Assembly: GCA_020636075.1 (NCBI GenBank)
Contig: JACJYO010000010.1
Span: 151,013 to 215,012 of the forward strand
DNA from: Lewinellaceae bacterium
GTDB taxonomy: Bacteria; Bacteroidota; Bacteroidia; Chitinophagales; Saprospiraceae
Length of the DNA stretch: 64,000 nt
Direction of reading: 5' to 3'
In this document: positions 22,980-33,366 of the stretch, piece by piece
How positions within the stretch are numbered: position 1 is the stretch's first letter
Layout: every line of letters starts with the position of its first letter
Program-made: the position numbers and the translations under genes
The notes under the pieces: generated by a model
Databases searched by the model: none
What the model saw: the letters and a program-made list of their open reading frames with translations, nothing else
Told to the model about the DNA's origin: nothing

Positions 22980-24036
22980 AGATCCATTTATTTCGGCGGA
23001 AATACTTCAGCATCGCCAGGGTAATGGTAATCATAATGCCCAGGGCAATGTAATAGCCGTTTTTCCAATGTAGTTCGGGCATGTCATCGAAGTTCATGCC
23101 ATAGACCCCGGCGATAAAGGAGAGCGGTATAAAAATGGTACTGATGATGGTGAGCAGGCGCATGACATCGTTGAGCCTGTTGCCGATTTCGGCCTGGTAG
23201 TGTCCGGCAATCCCGACGAGTTGTTCGCGGGCAAATTCAGCGCTGTCGAAGATCTGGCTGACGTGGTCGGTCAGGTCGCGCAGATAGGGCCGGTTGATCT
23301 CCTGGATCAACGGGCATTCGCTGCGGTAGAGGCGGTTGGCTGCATCGCGCAGTGGAAGGGTGTAATGCCGGAGTTGGTTGTTGGTGCGTTTGAGGTCATA
23401 AATCCGGTCTTTCAAATTGGCCTTGGCGCCGTCGACATGCAATTCTGCTTCCAGGTCCTGAATGGCTGTATCCAGCTCATCCAAAACGCCGAAGTAGTGG
23501 TCTACAATGGTGTCAAGGATTGCATAAAACAGATAATCGCAGCTGCGTTTGCGGAGGCGTCCCTGGCCTTCAAAGGCGCGTTTGCGCACAAAAATCAGGG
23601 TGTCGTCCGAGTCTTCCTGGAAGGAGATGACATAATTCGGGCCCAGGAAAACCCCGATCTGTTCACTTTGCAGTTCGAACGACTCAGCATCGAGGCGAAG
23701 GTTGTGCAATATGAAAAACATGCTGTTGTCGTATTCTTCCAGTTTGGCGCGTTGTTGGGTATTCAGGACGTCCTCCAGGGCAAGGTGGTGAAGTTGGAAA
23801 TCCTGGCCGATCTTTTCTACGAGTGCAGTGTCGGTCAGGCCGCGTACATCGATCCATTGGATGCCGTCTTTTTGTTGCAGCCATTCCGGGGCATAACTTT
23901 CCTGTGCATGGTATTCATCATTGTTGTACCAAATGGAGAAAACACTTGCCGGGCTTTGTTCATGGTGGCCGGTGTAGATCAGGCTACCGGGGGGTAAACC
24001 TTTTTTGCGGATTTTCTTGTGCTTCTTTTTTCCCAT
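22978..24036 (-). CDS. corA: CorA-family magnesium/cobalt transporter
   Basis: 352 residues from the ATG at 24036 (MGKKKHKKIRKKG); the frame allows five more residues upstream. A large cytosolic N-terminal domain with typical segments (WIDVRGLTDTALVEKIGQDF, LALEDVLNTQQRAKLEEYD) precedes two C-terminal membrane helices. The first ends in the signature GMN (AGVYGMNFDDMPEL), the selectivity filter for Mg2+. The tail YFRRNKWI is basic as expected. It forms pentameric channels in the inner membrane. A TACCTTTG box sits 5 bp upstream of this ATG. Confidence 0.96.
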   Translation of the reverse strand: MGKKKHKKIRKKGLPPGSLIYTGHHEQSPASVFSIWYNNDEYHAQESYAPEWLQQKDGIQWIDVRGLTDTALVEKIGQDFQLHHLALEDVLNTQQRAKLEEYDNSMFFILHNLRLDAESFELQSEQIGVFLGPNYVISFQEDSDDTLIFVRKRAFEGQGRLRKRSCDYLFYAILDTIVDHYFGVLDELDTAIQDLEAELHVDGAKANLKDRIYDLKRTNNQLRHYTLPLRDAANRLYRSECPLIQEINRPYLRDLTDHVSQIFDSAEFAREQLVGIAGHYQAEIGNRLNDVMRLLTIISTIFIPLSFIAGVYGMNFDDMPELHWKNGYYIALGIMITITLAMLKYFRRNKWI

Positions 24037-24040
24037 TGAA

Positions 24041-24048
24041 CAAAGGTA
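24041..24048 (-). promoter_or_regulatory. -7 box (TACCTTTG) just before corA
   Basis: Exact TAnnTTTG match on the minus strand ending 5 bp before the ATG at 24036. If it is used, transcription would begin at about the start codon and the mRNA would be leaderless, or the true start is further downstream. Confidence 0.35.
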
Positions 24049-24635
24049 CAAATGTGTGCTTCAGATTCCGTGATGTTGTAGGGGCGACCCTCGCGGTCGC
24101 CCTTGGTTGGCCGGTCGCCTGATCGACAATTGCCCTAGCCGGCGCCTTTCCTGCGGGCGACCACAAGGGTCGCCCCAACGGCAAAAAACATGAAAATTAA
24201 TACTTAATTGAAAGGTACCTTCAAATTGGTATGGTTTTTGGCACCTGTACGACAGAACGGTGTTTACCAAAGGGTTTAGTTGCCAAAATTGCCGTGTTCA
24301 TTGATTCATTGAAAAACTGTAAGCATGCTTAGTGCTTTTGTTTTCAATGACTTATCGACGGTTTGACTAAATGTGACATGAAATTTAGTTTGAATGGTTC
24401 AGACAATTCGCCGTAAACTTGTGCCGTTTTTTTAATCCTTTAATCGCGCCATCGGTCGGTTTCGTATATAACCGGTTCCCACAATAGTCTCTTGTACAGT
24501 CTGTTTTTAACCAGTACGAAATCTATTGTAAACAACATCTTTCATTCCAAACCGATCGCTTTAATGAAGAGAATAGTACACTTCTTCAGAATCCTTCCCG
24601 TTTTTTTATTTCCCTTCTCATCTAACTTATTTACC
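24049..24635. other. Noncoding region upstream of the giant adhesin
   Basis: About 590 bp. It holds the GC-rich REP-like pair at 24075-24179. Beyond it is AT-rich sequence with no gene. TTAGTTTG near 24386 is one base off a TAnnTTTG box. The reading frame of the adhesin is open from 24492, but signal-peptide position favours a later start. Confidence 0.5.
24075..24179. repeat. REP-like GC-rich inverted repeat
   Basis: Left arm GTTGTAGGGGCGACCCTCGC plus GGTCGCCC (24075-24102). The right arm (24155-24179) is its reverse complement apart from a 2-bp insertion and a few changes. Each arm can also fold alone (GGGCGACC / GGTCGCCC). The 52-bp middle is also GC-rich. The GGGGCGACCC...GGTCGCCC type is a familiar dispersed repeat. 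Confidence 0.7.
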
Positions 24636-27600
24636 ATGAACAGCTCGACAACTCCGCGCCGTTTGGCGCTGGCGGTGGCGACACTTATGTGCCTATTTGC
24701 CGCACAAAGCGCTCGCGCTCAATGCGAAGATTTTGTCTCTGCCCCCACTGGTCCGGTTACCATCAATCTTTTTCTGGATGATGCCGGTTCAGTTAATTTG
24801 ACCGCTGCAGTGCTTAATGCAAACAGTTTTGTAAAAGATGCCGCCTGTGATTATTGGCTCAGCCAGACACCAGGTGTGTTGGCATCGTATGCCAATACGC
24901 CGATTTCATTTGATTGCAGCGATGCAGGGTCCCAACAGACCTGGTATGTGCGTGCCGGTGGTAACCCTTTGATTGACGATGACAATGGGCCCGGGGCTAC
25001 AATCGTTGAGCTCAAAATAAATATCATCGATAATATCCTGCCTTTAGCGGGCGCCTCCGACCTTGGAGTAGTCACTGTAAATACATCCTGGGGGGACCTT
25101 GCTCCTTGTAATCTTTTGCCTCCTGCGCCTCCTTGCGCGGCTTCTAATGTCTACTTTGCTCAGGTTTGTGGCGGTGTGATCACACCGGTACAAATTGCTA
25201 TTTTCGGTAGCAATGCGCCACCGTCTATCCCGAATGATTTTCAGGATAACTGCCTGGATTCCCTATCGATTACCTGGGAACTTTCGGGCGCAACCACCCG
25301 GACGGAAACAAATGCGCGGGGTTCCTTTATCACTATTCCCCCGTTTGACGCAAGTTCCAACTTTTTTGACGCCAGTCAGGATACCTTTAATGTTGGTACT
25401 ACTTTAGTTACTTATCGGATTTACGACGATCTGGCCGACCCTAATCACCTGATGCCTGTCGTCATTACGGCCACCGTGACGGTGGTAGATGATGAAGTGC
25501 CGGTGATCAATTGTCCGGCCAACCAGAATGTGAATAATGATATGGGTGTGTGTAATGCTGTGGTAAATTACCCGGCTGCAACAGCTACCGATAATTGTCC
25601 GGGTGTAACCATTGGTTACAGCCAAAATGCAGGGACAGCCTTTCCGGTCGGAATGACGGTGGTAACAGCCACTGCAACCGATGCATCGACGAATACCTCC
25701 ACCTGTACGTTTACCGTAACGGTGACCGATAATGAACCGCCGCAAATCACCTGTCCGGCCGACTTTTCCGTGGCAGCCGACCCGGTCACTTGTGAATACG
25801 TGGCTGTAGGCACCGAATTCGATGCTACATATTCAGATAATTGTGCCATTTCCACCATCACCAACAACCAACCCGGTGTTGGTGGTGCCACCTTGATGGG
25901 CACTGCTTTTGTAATTGGAATGCATACGATTGAATGGGAAGCTGAGGATATTCACGGGAATACAGCGACCTGTTTCTTTGAAATTGATGTAAAGGATATC
26001 ACGCCACCAACCGGACCAGATTCGGGTAAGGTGATCATGGTAAATGTAACGATGGGTGATTGCTCGGCCACAGTGACGTATGAATATCCTGGTTTGAATA
26101 TTTATCCGCCGTTCGATTGTAGCCCTGTTACGTTGAGTGAAGGCCCGGCAATTGTAAACGGCGATACCATACCGACTTTCCTGGATGGCTTGTTGCCATT
26201 TGACCCGGACAAAGGGCGCATGATCTTGTCCGGAGGCTTGCCCGCCACCCTTACTTTCCCGGTGGGCGAAACGAAAATTCCCTACACCTGGTCGGATAAT
26301 ATGGGCAATGACTCTGTTGAGTATATCATTGTCATAGTGAATGAAAATGTTAACCCAACGGCTAAATGTAAGCCTGGCATCATCACGCTACCGCTTAATG
26401 CAATGGGTCAGGCAACCCTCACGACTTTGATGGTGGATGACGGCTCTTTTGATAATTGTGTGCTTGACACCTTGTATTTGAGCCAATCAATGTTCGATTG
26501 TACGGATCTCTCGGTTTTGGTCGGGAACTCCATCGTGACACTGACTGCTGAGGATGCCAAGCCTAACACGGCAACCTGTACAGCAACGATTTCTGTGGTG
26601 GATAATATTGCTCCGCAGATCCTTTGCCCGGGCAGTAAAACCGTAACGACAAATATTGGCTGCCAGGCCGACAATATTGCCAACATTGGCCTATCGGCTG
26701 CACTGATGACCCCGCTGATGGCTGGTCAGTATATCGACAACTGCGGTGTGACAATGGTGAACTGGCAACTCAGCGGTGTGACTACTGGTTCCGGTTCGGG
26801 CTCTGTTCCGCCAGCCACGGCCTTTAACAAAGGTGTTACAACGGTGACGTATACCGTAAAAGACGCCAGCGGCAACAATGCGGTTTGTAACTTTTCCATC
26901 AACGTGACCGACAACACGCCGCCGGTGTGGACGGGAACGGGCCAGGGGCCAAATACGACGATCAACGCCGATGCAAATATTGGCGGTTGCCAGGCAAAAG
27001 TCGATTGGATGATCCCCACCTTCACCGATGCCTGCACCAATCCGGTCACGGTTTCGGCTACGCATACGCCGGGCTCCTTTTTTAATTTTGGAACCACTAC
27101 CGTAACCTACACTGCGCTTGATGGTGTGGGCAATGCCACTACGCATACGTTTAATGTTGTGGTGGTGGATACGGAATTCCCGGTAGCTAATTGCAAGAAT
27201 ATTACCGTTTCGCTGAATGCTTCCGGTGTGGTAACGGTTAACGCACCACAAGTGAACAACCTGAGCACAGACAACTGCTTCTTTACGTTCACGTCGCCAT
27301 CGGCTACGTACGATTGTGAAGACCTTGGCAGTAATAACCTCTATACCCTGCAGATCACCGACTTTTCGGGTAATCCTGCTACTTGCGTTGCTACGATCAC
27401 GGTGCAGGATTTGATTCCGCCAGTGGCGCTCTGTAAAGTTGTTTCGCCGGTCAATTTGGACAATTCCGGCGCCTTTTTGCTGGATGCCATTACTGTTGAT
27501 AGCAGCAGTACCGACAATACGTACCCGCTGTGTCCGCTGGACTATACCATTTCAGTGGATGGCAGTTCGTTTGAACAGTCGTTCAATTTTAATTGCTCCT

Positions 27601-30600
27601 TGCTGGGCAACCGGGTGCTGACTCTTCAGGTTACCGATGCTGCCGGTAATACGGCAACTTGTTCGCAAATAGTATTGGTAAAAGACATTAACCCGCCGTC
27701 TATCACTCCGCCGATGAATATCACGATCAACTGTGATGAGTCCACAGCGCCGGCTAACACCGGATTGTATTCGGGTGTATCGGATAATTGTGACTCCGAT
27801 CCGGATGTCGTTCAATTGACAGATGGCTTCATTAACGGAAGCTGTGATAATGAATTTACCCTGATTCGCAGTTGGCAAGCAACCGATGCTTCCGGCAACA
27901 GCGTGGTGGTTTCGCATTTGATCTTTGTTGAAGATGTGCAAAGCCCAACCTTCAACATTCAAAACGCCATTGTTATTAACACGGACAGTCCGGTTGATTG
28001 TGATTCACCGCTCGACCTTAAATTGACGCAAGACAGTATTTCCGATAACTGTACGATTGATTTTAGCGATTTTGACATTTTCTACACTGTTGACTATCCG
28101 ACGCCTTCATACGGCTATGTCGACGTAACGATTCCTACGCCGGGTAGCAGCATCCCCTTTGGCGCCTTCCCGATTGGGACGACAATTGTCAATTGGATCG
28201 TTTATGATGAATGTGGAAAAAGCGCTTCCCAAACGGTTGCAGTTACCGTGCTGGATGCACATCCGCCACAGTTTTCACCCGGATACTCCAGCAATTGCGG
28301 CAAAATGATTGTGTTGCCCAATACCTCGGGCAACTGCTCCAACCTGTATTCCTGGGCACGCCCCAATTCTGGCTTCATGGATGTTTCCGACTGTCAGGGC
28401 TTTACCGTGACCGAGCAGATCAGCAATCCAACTGTACAGGCATCGCTCAACCAGAGTAATCCGTTCGATTACAATGCAGTAGCATCCTTCCAGGTGTTCC
28501 CGACGGCGCAATTTCCTGTTGGCATTACCACAGTGTCTTACACTGCCACGGATGTTTCAGGTAATAAAAATACGTGTTCGTTTACAGTTGAAATCCAGGA
28601 CACGCAAGCGCCGGTACTAACCTGTCCGCCGAATCAAATTCTGGCGGCTACATGCCCAACGGCGCAGGTGCCTAATTATACCAACCTGGTGCAGGTTCAG
28701 GACAACTGCCCGTCCAATGTCATGTTGACCCAAAGCATTCCGGCCGGCACTACGCTTGCTTCTATTTTCGCTCCGGACCCGCCGGCATCGGGTAACTCGT
28801 TTATGATAACGATAACCGGTATGGATTTGTACAACACGTCCACCTGCAGCTTTACCGTTACGCTTCAGGATGGCGATGCGCCTATACCGACAATTGCTAA
28901 CCTGCCTGCCCTAATTGATTCCTGTGGAACATTGATCGTGCAGGCGCCTACGGCACTTGATCCTTGCAATCCAAATGCGGATACCATTTTTGCAACCCCG
29001 TCTACGCCGGTTGGCACCTTCCTGAATACAAACCCGCCGTCGTACCAACTCAACCCGGGTAACTATGTAATCACCTGGGTTTACAATGACGGCAATGGCA
29101 ACATCAGCACCCAACCGCAGAATATTACTGTGTTGGTGGATATTTTCCCACCGGTAGCGATTTGTGTACCCAACCTTACCCTAAACCTTGATCCGGTGAC
29201 TGGTAAAGTTGGTATCGCACCCGGGCAGATTGACAACGGAAGTTTTGACCCGAATGATTGTGGTCCACTGACCTATGGCGTAAGCCCGGATACCCTGAGC
29301 TGTGCCAACGCAGGACCGAGCCCGACGACGGTAACGCTGACGGTTCGCGATCCGAAGAACAACCCGGCAACATGCACGACTTCTGTCACGGTGAAAGATG
29401 TGACGCCGCCGATGCTTTCTGCGCCTCCGGCAAACATTACCGTTCAGGCATGCGATCCTATCCCGGTTGCTGTGCAGCTGACCTCTACGGATGCATGTGC
29501 CGGCACTGCCATGATCTCCTCAACTGAAGTTTCCACCCAGGACACTTCCGGTGGTGTTGCGAAATACAACTATATGATCACCAGGACCTGGTCTGTTACG
29601 GACCCGTCCGGAAACACAACGACGGCGACACAAAAAATCACTGTTGTCGATACGCAGAAGCCGGTATTCTCCGGTGCTCCGACGATGGTTATGGTTTCAA
29701 CTGATCCGGATCGGGAAACCTGTGATGACACGGTGAATATTAACATTCTGCCATTTGTGCTGGATTGCGCCACAGGTGCAGACCTCTCTGTGACAAACAG
29801 CAAAGAGCCAACTGACGGTGGAAACCTGAGCGCAATTTTTGCCGTAGGCACCCATACGGTCGTCTTTACAGCCACGGATATTTCCGGCAACTCCTCCACC
29901 TATTCGGTGACGGTTGTTGTTAAAGACGGAACGCCACCGACGGCTGTTTGTATCAACGGTGTCAGCGCTGCTTTGCAGCCTTCCGGTACTGTAATGGTAA
30001 ACGTTGCGCAGTTTAACAACAACAGCTACGACAACTGCCCGGGTACGCTTGATTTGAAAATCCAGCGCCTGGATAAAAATCCGCTGAATCCGCCAAGCAA
30101 CACGCTGACCTATAATTGCGACGATGCCGATGGTGTGACACAGCATCCGGTTAAGCTGTTTGTACGGGACGTAGCCGGAAACATGTCCATGTGTGAAACC
30201 TTTATCGTCATCCAGGATAATGTTGACCCGACTATTACCCTTTGCCCGGCCGATCAGACGGTCGTTTGCTCCGACACACTTTCGACACAGGTGTATGGCA
30301 CCGCGTTGGCCGACGATAACTGTCCGGACAATATTACGATCTCGTACGCCGATACTCTCGTGGCCGATACTTCCAATCAGTTTTGTTATCTGGTTGAACG
30401 CACGTGGACGGCTATTGACCTGGCCGGCAACACAGCCGTTTGCGTACAAACGTTCAGTGTGATCGATACCATAGCGCCGGCGCTTTCACAGTATCCGGTA
30501 GACATTACCATTTCCTGCAGCGAAAACCTCTCGGACCCGCTGATGATCACCGCTTCCGACAATTGCACGGACAGCGTTGGGGTTACACTGGTTCAGGATA

Positions 30601-33182
30601 CAGTGGATATTGCTCCGGGACTTTGCGGTAAATACAGCTATACTATCGCTCGTACGCGGACCGCTGTGGACGACTGCGGAAATGTGGAAACACATACCAA
30701 CAATATTACGGTAGTAGACGACGAAGCGCCCCAATTCCCGGGCCTTCCGGATACGCTCACCGTATTGTCGGCCAGTTTCCCGGCAAATAACAACTGCCTT
30801 GTGCCCGTTTCACTCAATGTGGCACAGTACATCGTGGATTGCGCGCCGGTGGATGAACTGCTGGTCCTCAACGATGCACCGCACGGCAACGACTCTCTTG
30901 ATGCCAGTGGAAACTATGAAGTTGGCTCGTATATGATCCGCTTCACGGCTACCGATCCCTGCGGCAACGTGGGTATGGATTCAGTGTTGGTGATTGTCAT
31001 CGACAACAGCAAACCCACAGCAATTTGTAACAATAATGTTGTGATCTCGTTAGGCACTGACGGTACTGCTACCATTCAACCCGATGATATCGACCTTGGC
31101 AGCACCGACAACTGCGGCATCGATACCATGTTTCTCAATGTATCGACTTTCGATTGTGCTGACCTGGGGGTTAAACCGGTCACACTCACCGTGGTTGACC
31201 CTTACGGTAACTCAAATACCTGTACGATCAATGTTGAAGTGACGCTGGGTAACGGCGCAGGCTTCAATCTGACGGCAACAGGTACGGCCGAAAGCTATTT
31301 CGGCGCTGATGACGGCTCCGTCACTGCGGTTGCTACCGGTGGCTCGGGTATGTTTATGTTTGAATGGAATAACGGCGCCGACACCTCTGTTGTAAACAAC
31401 CTGAGCGCCGGAACCTATATCGTTACGGTAACGGACAACGGTACCGGATGCGTACAAACGGATACTGCCGTTGTAGCGCCGGGTGTTAAACTGACCATAA
31501 CTGCCGGTACTGAAAGTGGTGCCCAGGGAGCAATCGTTCAGGTGCCGGTTACTGTAGATAATTTCAACAACATGCTGGGCTTCTCCTTCAGCATGCATGT
31601 GACGAATAATGTAGTAGGAACTATTCTTGGCGGTACAGATGCCGGTACCCTGCCCGTCGCTCCGGTGCTAAATATGGTTGGTAACAACCTGACGGCCTTC
31701 TGGGTAGGCAACGGTACGCCTTTGTCGCTTCCGAATGGCACGGTGATCTTTTACCTGGATGTTCAACTGACCAGTGCTCCGGTGGGTTCTACCAGCCCCG
31801 TTACAATCGACGGCACACCGGCTGTAGTGAGTTTCCAACAGGATTCTTCCGGTATTCCGGTGCCGACGATGGCTACACTGGTGAATGGCGAGGTCATGAT
31901 CGACACTGTTGCAGTGGATGATATTGAACTTTCCGGATTGATCAAGACTTGGGCAGGCGCCGGTACGCCGGTGCCAGGAGTTACTGTGACCTTGGGCGGT
32001 AGCGCCTCAGGCTCTGTGGTGACTGATGTTCCGGGCACTTACTTGTTCTCCCTGCCGTTTAACACAACGGGTACGATTACACCGTCGAAAACGGTAACAT
32101 CCAACTTTAGTCAGGGCATTAACGTAGGCGACTTGCTGGCAATCCAGAACCACGCCGCATCCGTAATTATGTTGCAAAACCCCTATCAGTATGTAGCCGG
32201 TGACGTGAACGGCAACAATAAAGTTGACCTTCCGGACTACCTGCTTATCCAGCAACTGATCCTGGGTACGGTTCAACATTATTCCAACGGCGCTCCGGAC
32301 TGGAAATTTATTCCGGTACCCTATCAATTCCCGACACCGGATCCATTGAGCGTGCCGTATCCGCAGTCATCCAATTTTGACTGTTGCCAGGATTCGATTT
32401 TAGATTGGTACGCCGTGCGGATTGGAGATGTTACCGGTAATGCTCCTGTCAACAATATCATTAGCGATATTCAAGACCGGGGAAGTGATGTGTTCCGTTT
32501 CCACATTGACGAGCAGGTGGTGAAGGCCGGCTCACTGGTTACGATTCCGTTCAAAGCCAGCGACTTTGCCCAACGGCAGGCATACCAGCTAACGATTGAG
32601 TTTGATCCCAATCTGTTTGAACTGGAAGATATCCAGCCGGGCGTATTGCCAAATCTGGGACTGAACAATTTCGGCACCACGAATTTGGATAATGGCCAAC
32701 TGACCACCCTTTGGGTGAACAGCGAAGCCCTTACGCTGGCAGAAGGTGAAGTGTTGTTTACACTGACGTTCCGCGCTTTGGGCAACAGCCCGGCGCTTGC
32801 ACAAATACTGCATCCAAGTTCAGCCATTACCAGTGCAACAGCATTGGATGCTGATGGGAACTTTATGAATGTAGAGTTTGTGTTTGGTCAGTCGACAAGC
32901 AATCCGGCTGTAGGTCAGAGCAGTTTTGAACTTTATCAGAACCGTCCGAACCCCTTCATGGAAAAGACGTCGATTAATTTCCGGCTGCCCCAACCGGGTC
33001 GTGCAGTACTGCGTGTATTCAGTATGGATGGCCGTTTGGCCAAAACAGTTATCGGAAACTTTGCGCAGGGATTCAATACCATTGAGCTTCGCAAAGATGA
33101 ATTGAGTGGCCCGGGCGTCTATTGGTACGAACTGGAAACCGCCACGAACAGCGACCGGAAGAAGATGATTTTGATTGATTAG
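24636..33182 (+). CDS. Giant HYR-repeat surface protein with cohesin-like, dockerin-like and T9SS type A domains
   Basis: 2848 residues from the ATG at 24636, chosen because a signal peptide follows (RRLALAVATLMCLFAAQSARAQ); an ATG at 24564 is possible. Residues ~250-2200 are tandem HYR/Ig-like modules of ~80 residues with cores such as DNxPPxItCP and TATDxSGNxxxCtFtVtV. Then come a SprB-type repeat (~2206-2281; DDGSVTAVATGGSG), a cohesin-like beta-sandwich (~2286-2421), a CNA-B-like module, a dockerin-like motif (GDVNGNNKVDLPDYLLIQQL, ~2520), a second cohesin-like domain (~2618-2755) and a T9SS type A sorting domain (~2764-2848; YQNRPNPF, GVYWYEL). It should be secreted by T9SS and anchored at the surface for adhesion, gliding or biofilm. 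Cysteines recur in most HYR units. Confidence 0.93.
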   Translation: MNSSTTPRRLALAVATLMCLFAAQSARAQCEDFVSAPTGPVTINLFLDDAGSVNLTAAVLNANSFVKDAACDYWLSQTPGVLASYANTPISFDCSDAGSQQTWYVRAGGNPLIDDDNGPGATIVELKINIIDNILPLAGASDLGVVTVNTSWGDLAPCNLLPPAPPCAASNVYFAQVCGGVITPVQIAIFGSNAPPSIPNDFQDNCLDSLSITWELSGATTRTETNARGSFITIPPFDASSNFFDASQDTFNVGTTLVTYRIYDDLADPNHLMPVVITATVTVVDDEVPVINCPANQNVNNDMGVCNAVVNYPAATATDNCPGVTIGYSQNAGTAFPVGMTVVTATATDASTNTSTCTFTVTVTDNEPPQITCPADFSVAADPVTCEYVAVGTEFDATYSDNCAISTITNNQPGVGGATLMGTAFVIGMHTIEWEAEDIHGNTATCFFEIDVKDITPPTGPDSGKVIMVNVTMGDCSATVTYEYPGLNIYPPFDCSPVTLSEGPAIVNGDTIPTFLDGLLPFDPDKGRMILSGGLPATLTFPVGETKIPYTWSDNMGNDSVEYIIVIVNENVNPTAKCKPGIITLPLNAMGQATLTTLMVDDGSFDNCVLDTLYLSQSMFDCTDLSVLVGNSIVTLTAEDAKPNTATCTATISVVDNIAPQILCPGSKTVTTNIGCQADNIANIGLSAALMTPLMAGQYIDNCGVTMVNWQLSGVTTGSGSGSVPPATAFNKGVTTVTYTVKDASGNNAVCNFSINVTDNTPPVWTGTGQGPNTTINADANIGGCQAKVDWMIPTFTDACTNPVTVSATHTPGSFFNFGTTTVTYTALDGVGNATTHTFNVVVVDTEFPVANCKNITVSLNASGVVTVNAPQVNNLSTDNCFFTFTSPSATYDCEDLGSNNLYTLQITDFSGNPATCVATITVQDLIPPVALCKVVSPVNLDNSGAFLLDAITVDSSSTDNTYPLCPLDYTISVDGSSFEQSFNFNCSLLGNRVLTLQVTDAAGNTATCSQIVLVKDINPPSITPPMNITINCDESTAPANTGLYSGVSDNCDSDPDVVQLTDGFINGSCDNEFTLIRSWQATDASGNSVVVSHLIFVEDVQSPTFNIQNAIVINTDSPVDCDSPLDLKLTQDSISDNCTIDFSDFDIFYTVDYPTPSYGYVDVTIPTPGSSIPFGAFPIGTTIVNWIVYDECGKSASQTVAVTVLDAHPPQFSPGYSSNCGKMIVLPNTSGNCSNLYSWARPNSGFMDVSDCQGFTVTEQISNPTVQASLNQSNPFDYNAVASFQVFPTAQFPVGITTVSYTATDVSGNKNTCSFTVEIQDTQAPVLTCPPNQILAATCPTAQVPNYTNLVQVQDNCPSNVMLTQSIPAGTTLASIFAPDPPASGNSFMITITGMDLYNTSTCSFTVTLQDGDAPIPTIANLPALIDSCGTLIVQAPTALDPCNPNADTIFATPSTPVGTFLNTNPPSYQLNPGNYVITWVYNDGNGNISTQPQNITVLVDIFPPVAICVPNLTLNLDPVTGKVGIAPGQIDNGSFDPNDCGPLTYGVSPDTLSCANAGPSPTTVTLTVRDPKNNPATCTTSVTVKDVTPPMLSAPPANITVQACDPIPVAVQLTSTDACAGTAMISSTEVSTQDTSGGVAKYNYMITRTWSVTDPSGNTTTATQKITVVDTQKPVFSGAPTMVMVSTDPDRETCDDTVNINILPFVLDCATGADLSVTNSKEPTDGGNLSAIFAVGTHTVVFTATDISGNSSTYSVTVVVKDGTPPTAVCINGVSAALQPSGTVMVNVAQFNNNSYDNCPGTLDLKIQRLDKNPLNPPSNTLTYNCDDADGVTQHPVKLFVRDVAGNMSMCETFIVIQDNVDPTITLCPADQTVVCSDTLSTQVYGTALADDNCPDNITISYADTLVADTSNQFCYLVERTWTAIDLAGNTAVCVQTFSVIDTIAPALSQYPVDITISCSENLSDPLMITASDNCTDSVGVTLVQDTVDIAPGLCGKYSYTIARTRTAVDDCGNVETHTNNITVVDDEAPQFPGLPDTLTVLSASFPANNNCLVPVSLNVAQYIVDCAPVDELLVLNDAPHGNDSLDASGNYEVGSYMIRFTATDPCGNVGMDSVLVIVIDNSKPTAICNNNVVISLGTDGTATIQPDDIDLGSTDNCGIDTMFLNVSTFDCADLGVKPVTLTVVDPYGNSNTCTINVEVTLGNGAGFNLTATGTAESYFGADDGSVTAVATGGSGMFMFEWNNGADTSVVNNLSAGTYIVTVTDNGTGCVQTDTAVVAPGVKLTITAGTESGAQGAIVQVPVTVDNFNNMLGFSFSMHVTNNVVGTILGGTDAGTLPVAPVLNMVGNNLTAFWVGNGTPLSLPNGTVIFYLDVQLTSAPVGSTSPVTIDGTPAVVSFQQDSSGIPVPTMATLVNGEVMIDTVAVDDIELSGLIKTWAGAGTPVPGVTVTLGGSASGSVVTDVPGTYLFSLPFNTTGTITPSKTVTSNFSQGINVGDLLAIQNHAASVIMLQNPYQYVAGDVNGNNKVDLPDYLLIQQLILGTVQHYSNGAPDWKFIPVPYQFPTPDPLSVPYPQSSNFDCCQDSILDWYAVRIGDVTGNAPVNNIISDIQDRGSDVFRFHIDEQVVKAGSLVTIPFKASDFAQRQAYQLTIEFDPNLFELEDIQPGVLPNLGLNNFGTTNLDNGQLTTLWVNSEALTLAEGEVLFTLTFRALGNSPALAQILHPSSAITSATALDADGNFMNVEFVFGQSTSNPAVGQSSFELYQNRPNPFMEKTSINFRLPQPGRAVLRVFSMDGRLAKTVIGNFAQGFNTIELRKDELSGPGVYWYELETATNSDRKKMILID

Positions 33183-33186
33183 GATA

Positions 33187-33330
33187 AAAGGTTAGAGGGT
33201 TAGAAGGTTTGGGGTTTGAAGGTTTCTGGATAGAAGGTTACTGTTCAACAGGTACCTTTGTCTGGAAACCTTCTAACCAGGAACCCTCCAACCAGAAACC
33301 TTCTAACCATAACCTTTTAACCATAAACGC
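33187..33330. repeat. Heptamer-array hairpin element E
   Basis: Left array (33187-33240) with ~7-8-bp units on the theme GGTTAGAAGG / GGTTTGAAGG, then GTTCAACA at the inner end. The right array (33264-33326) has complementary units (AACCTTCTAACCA). The loop is short (about 20 bp), unlike elements A, B and D. It lies between the two giant adhesin genes. Confidence 0.75.
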
Positions 33331-33366
33331 TCAAATAAAGCATCCCACCGCATGACTTTTTCAACC

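Noticed and set aside
24564..24635. Earlier start for the giant adhesin (ATG at 24564 or 24492)
   Set aside because: These would add a second hydrophobic stretch before the clear signal peptide. They are kept only as alternatives.
26691..27251. Long minus-strand frames opposite the HYR adhesin
   Set aside because: They lie wholly inside a well-supported repeat protein and show no independent motif or promoter.
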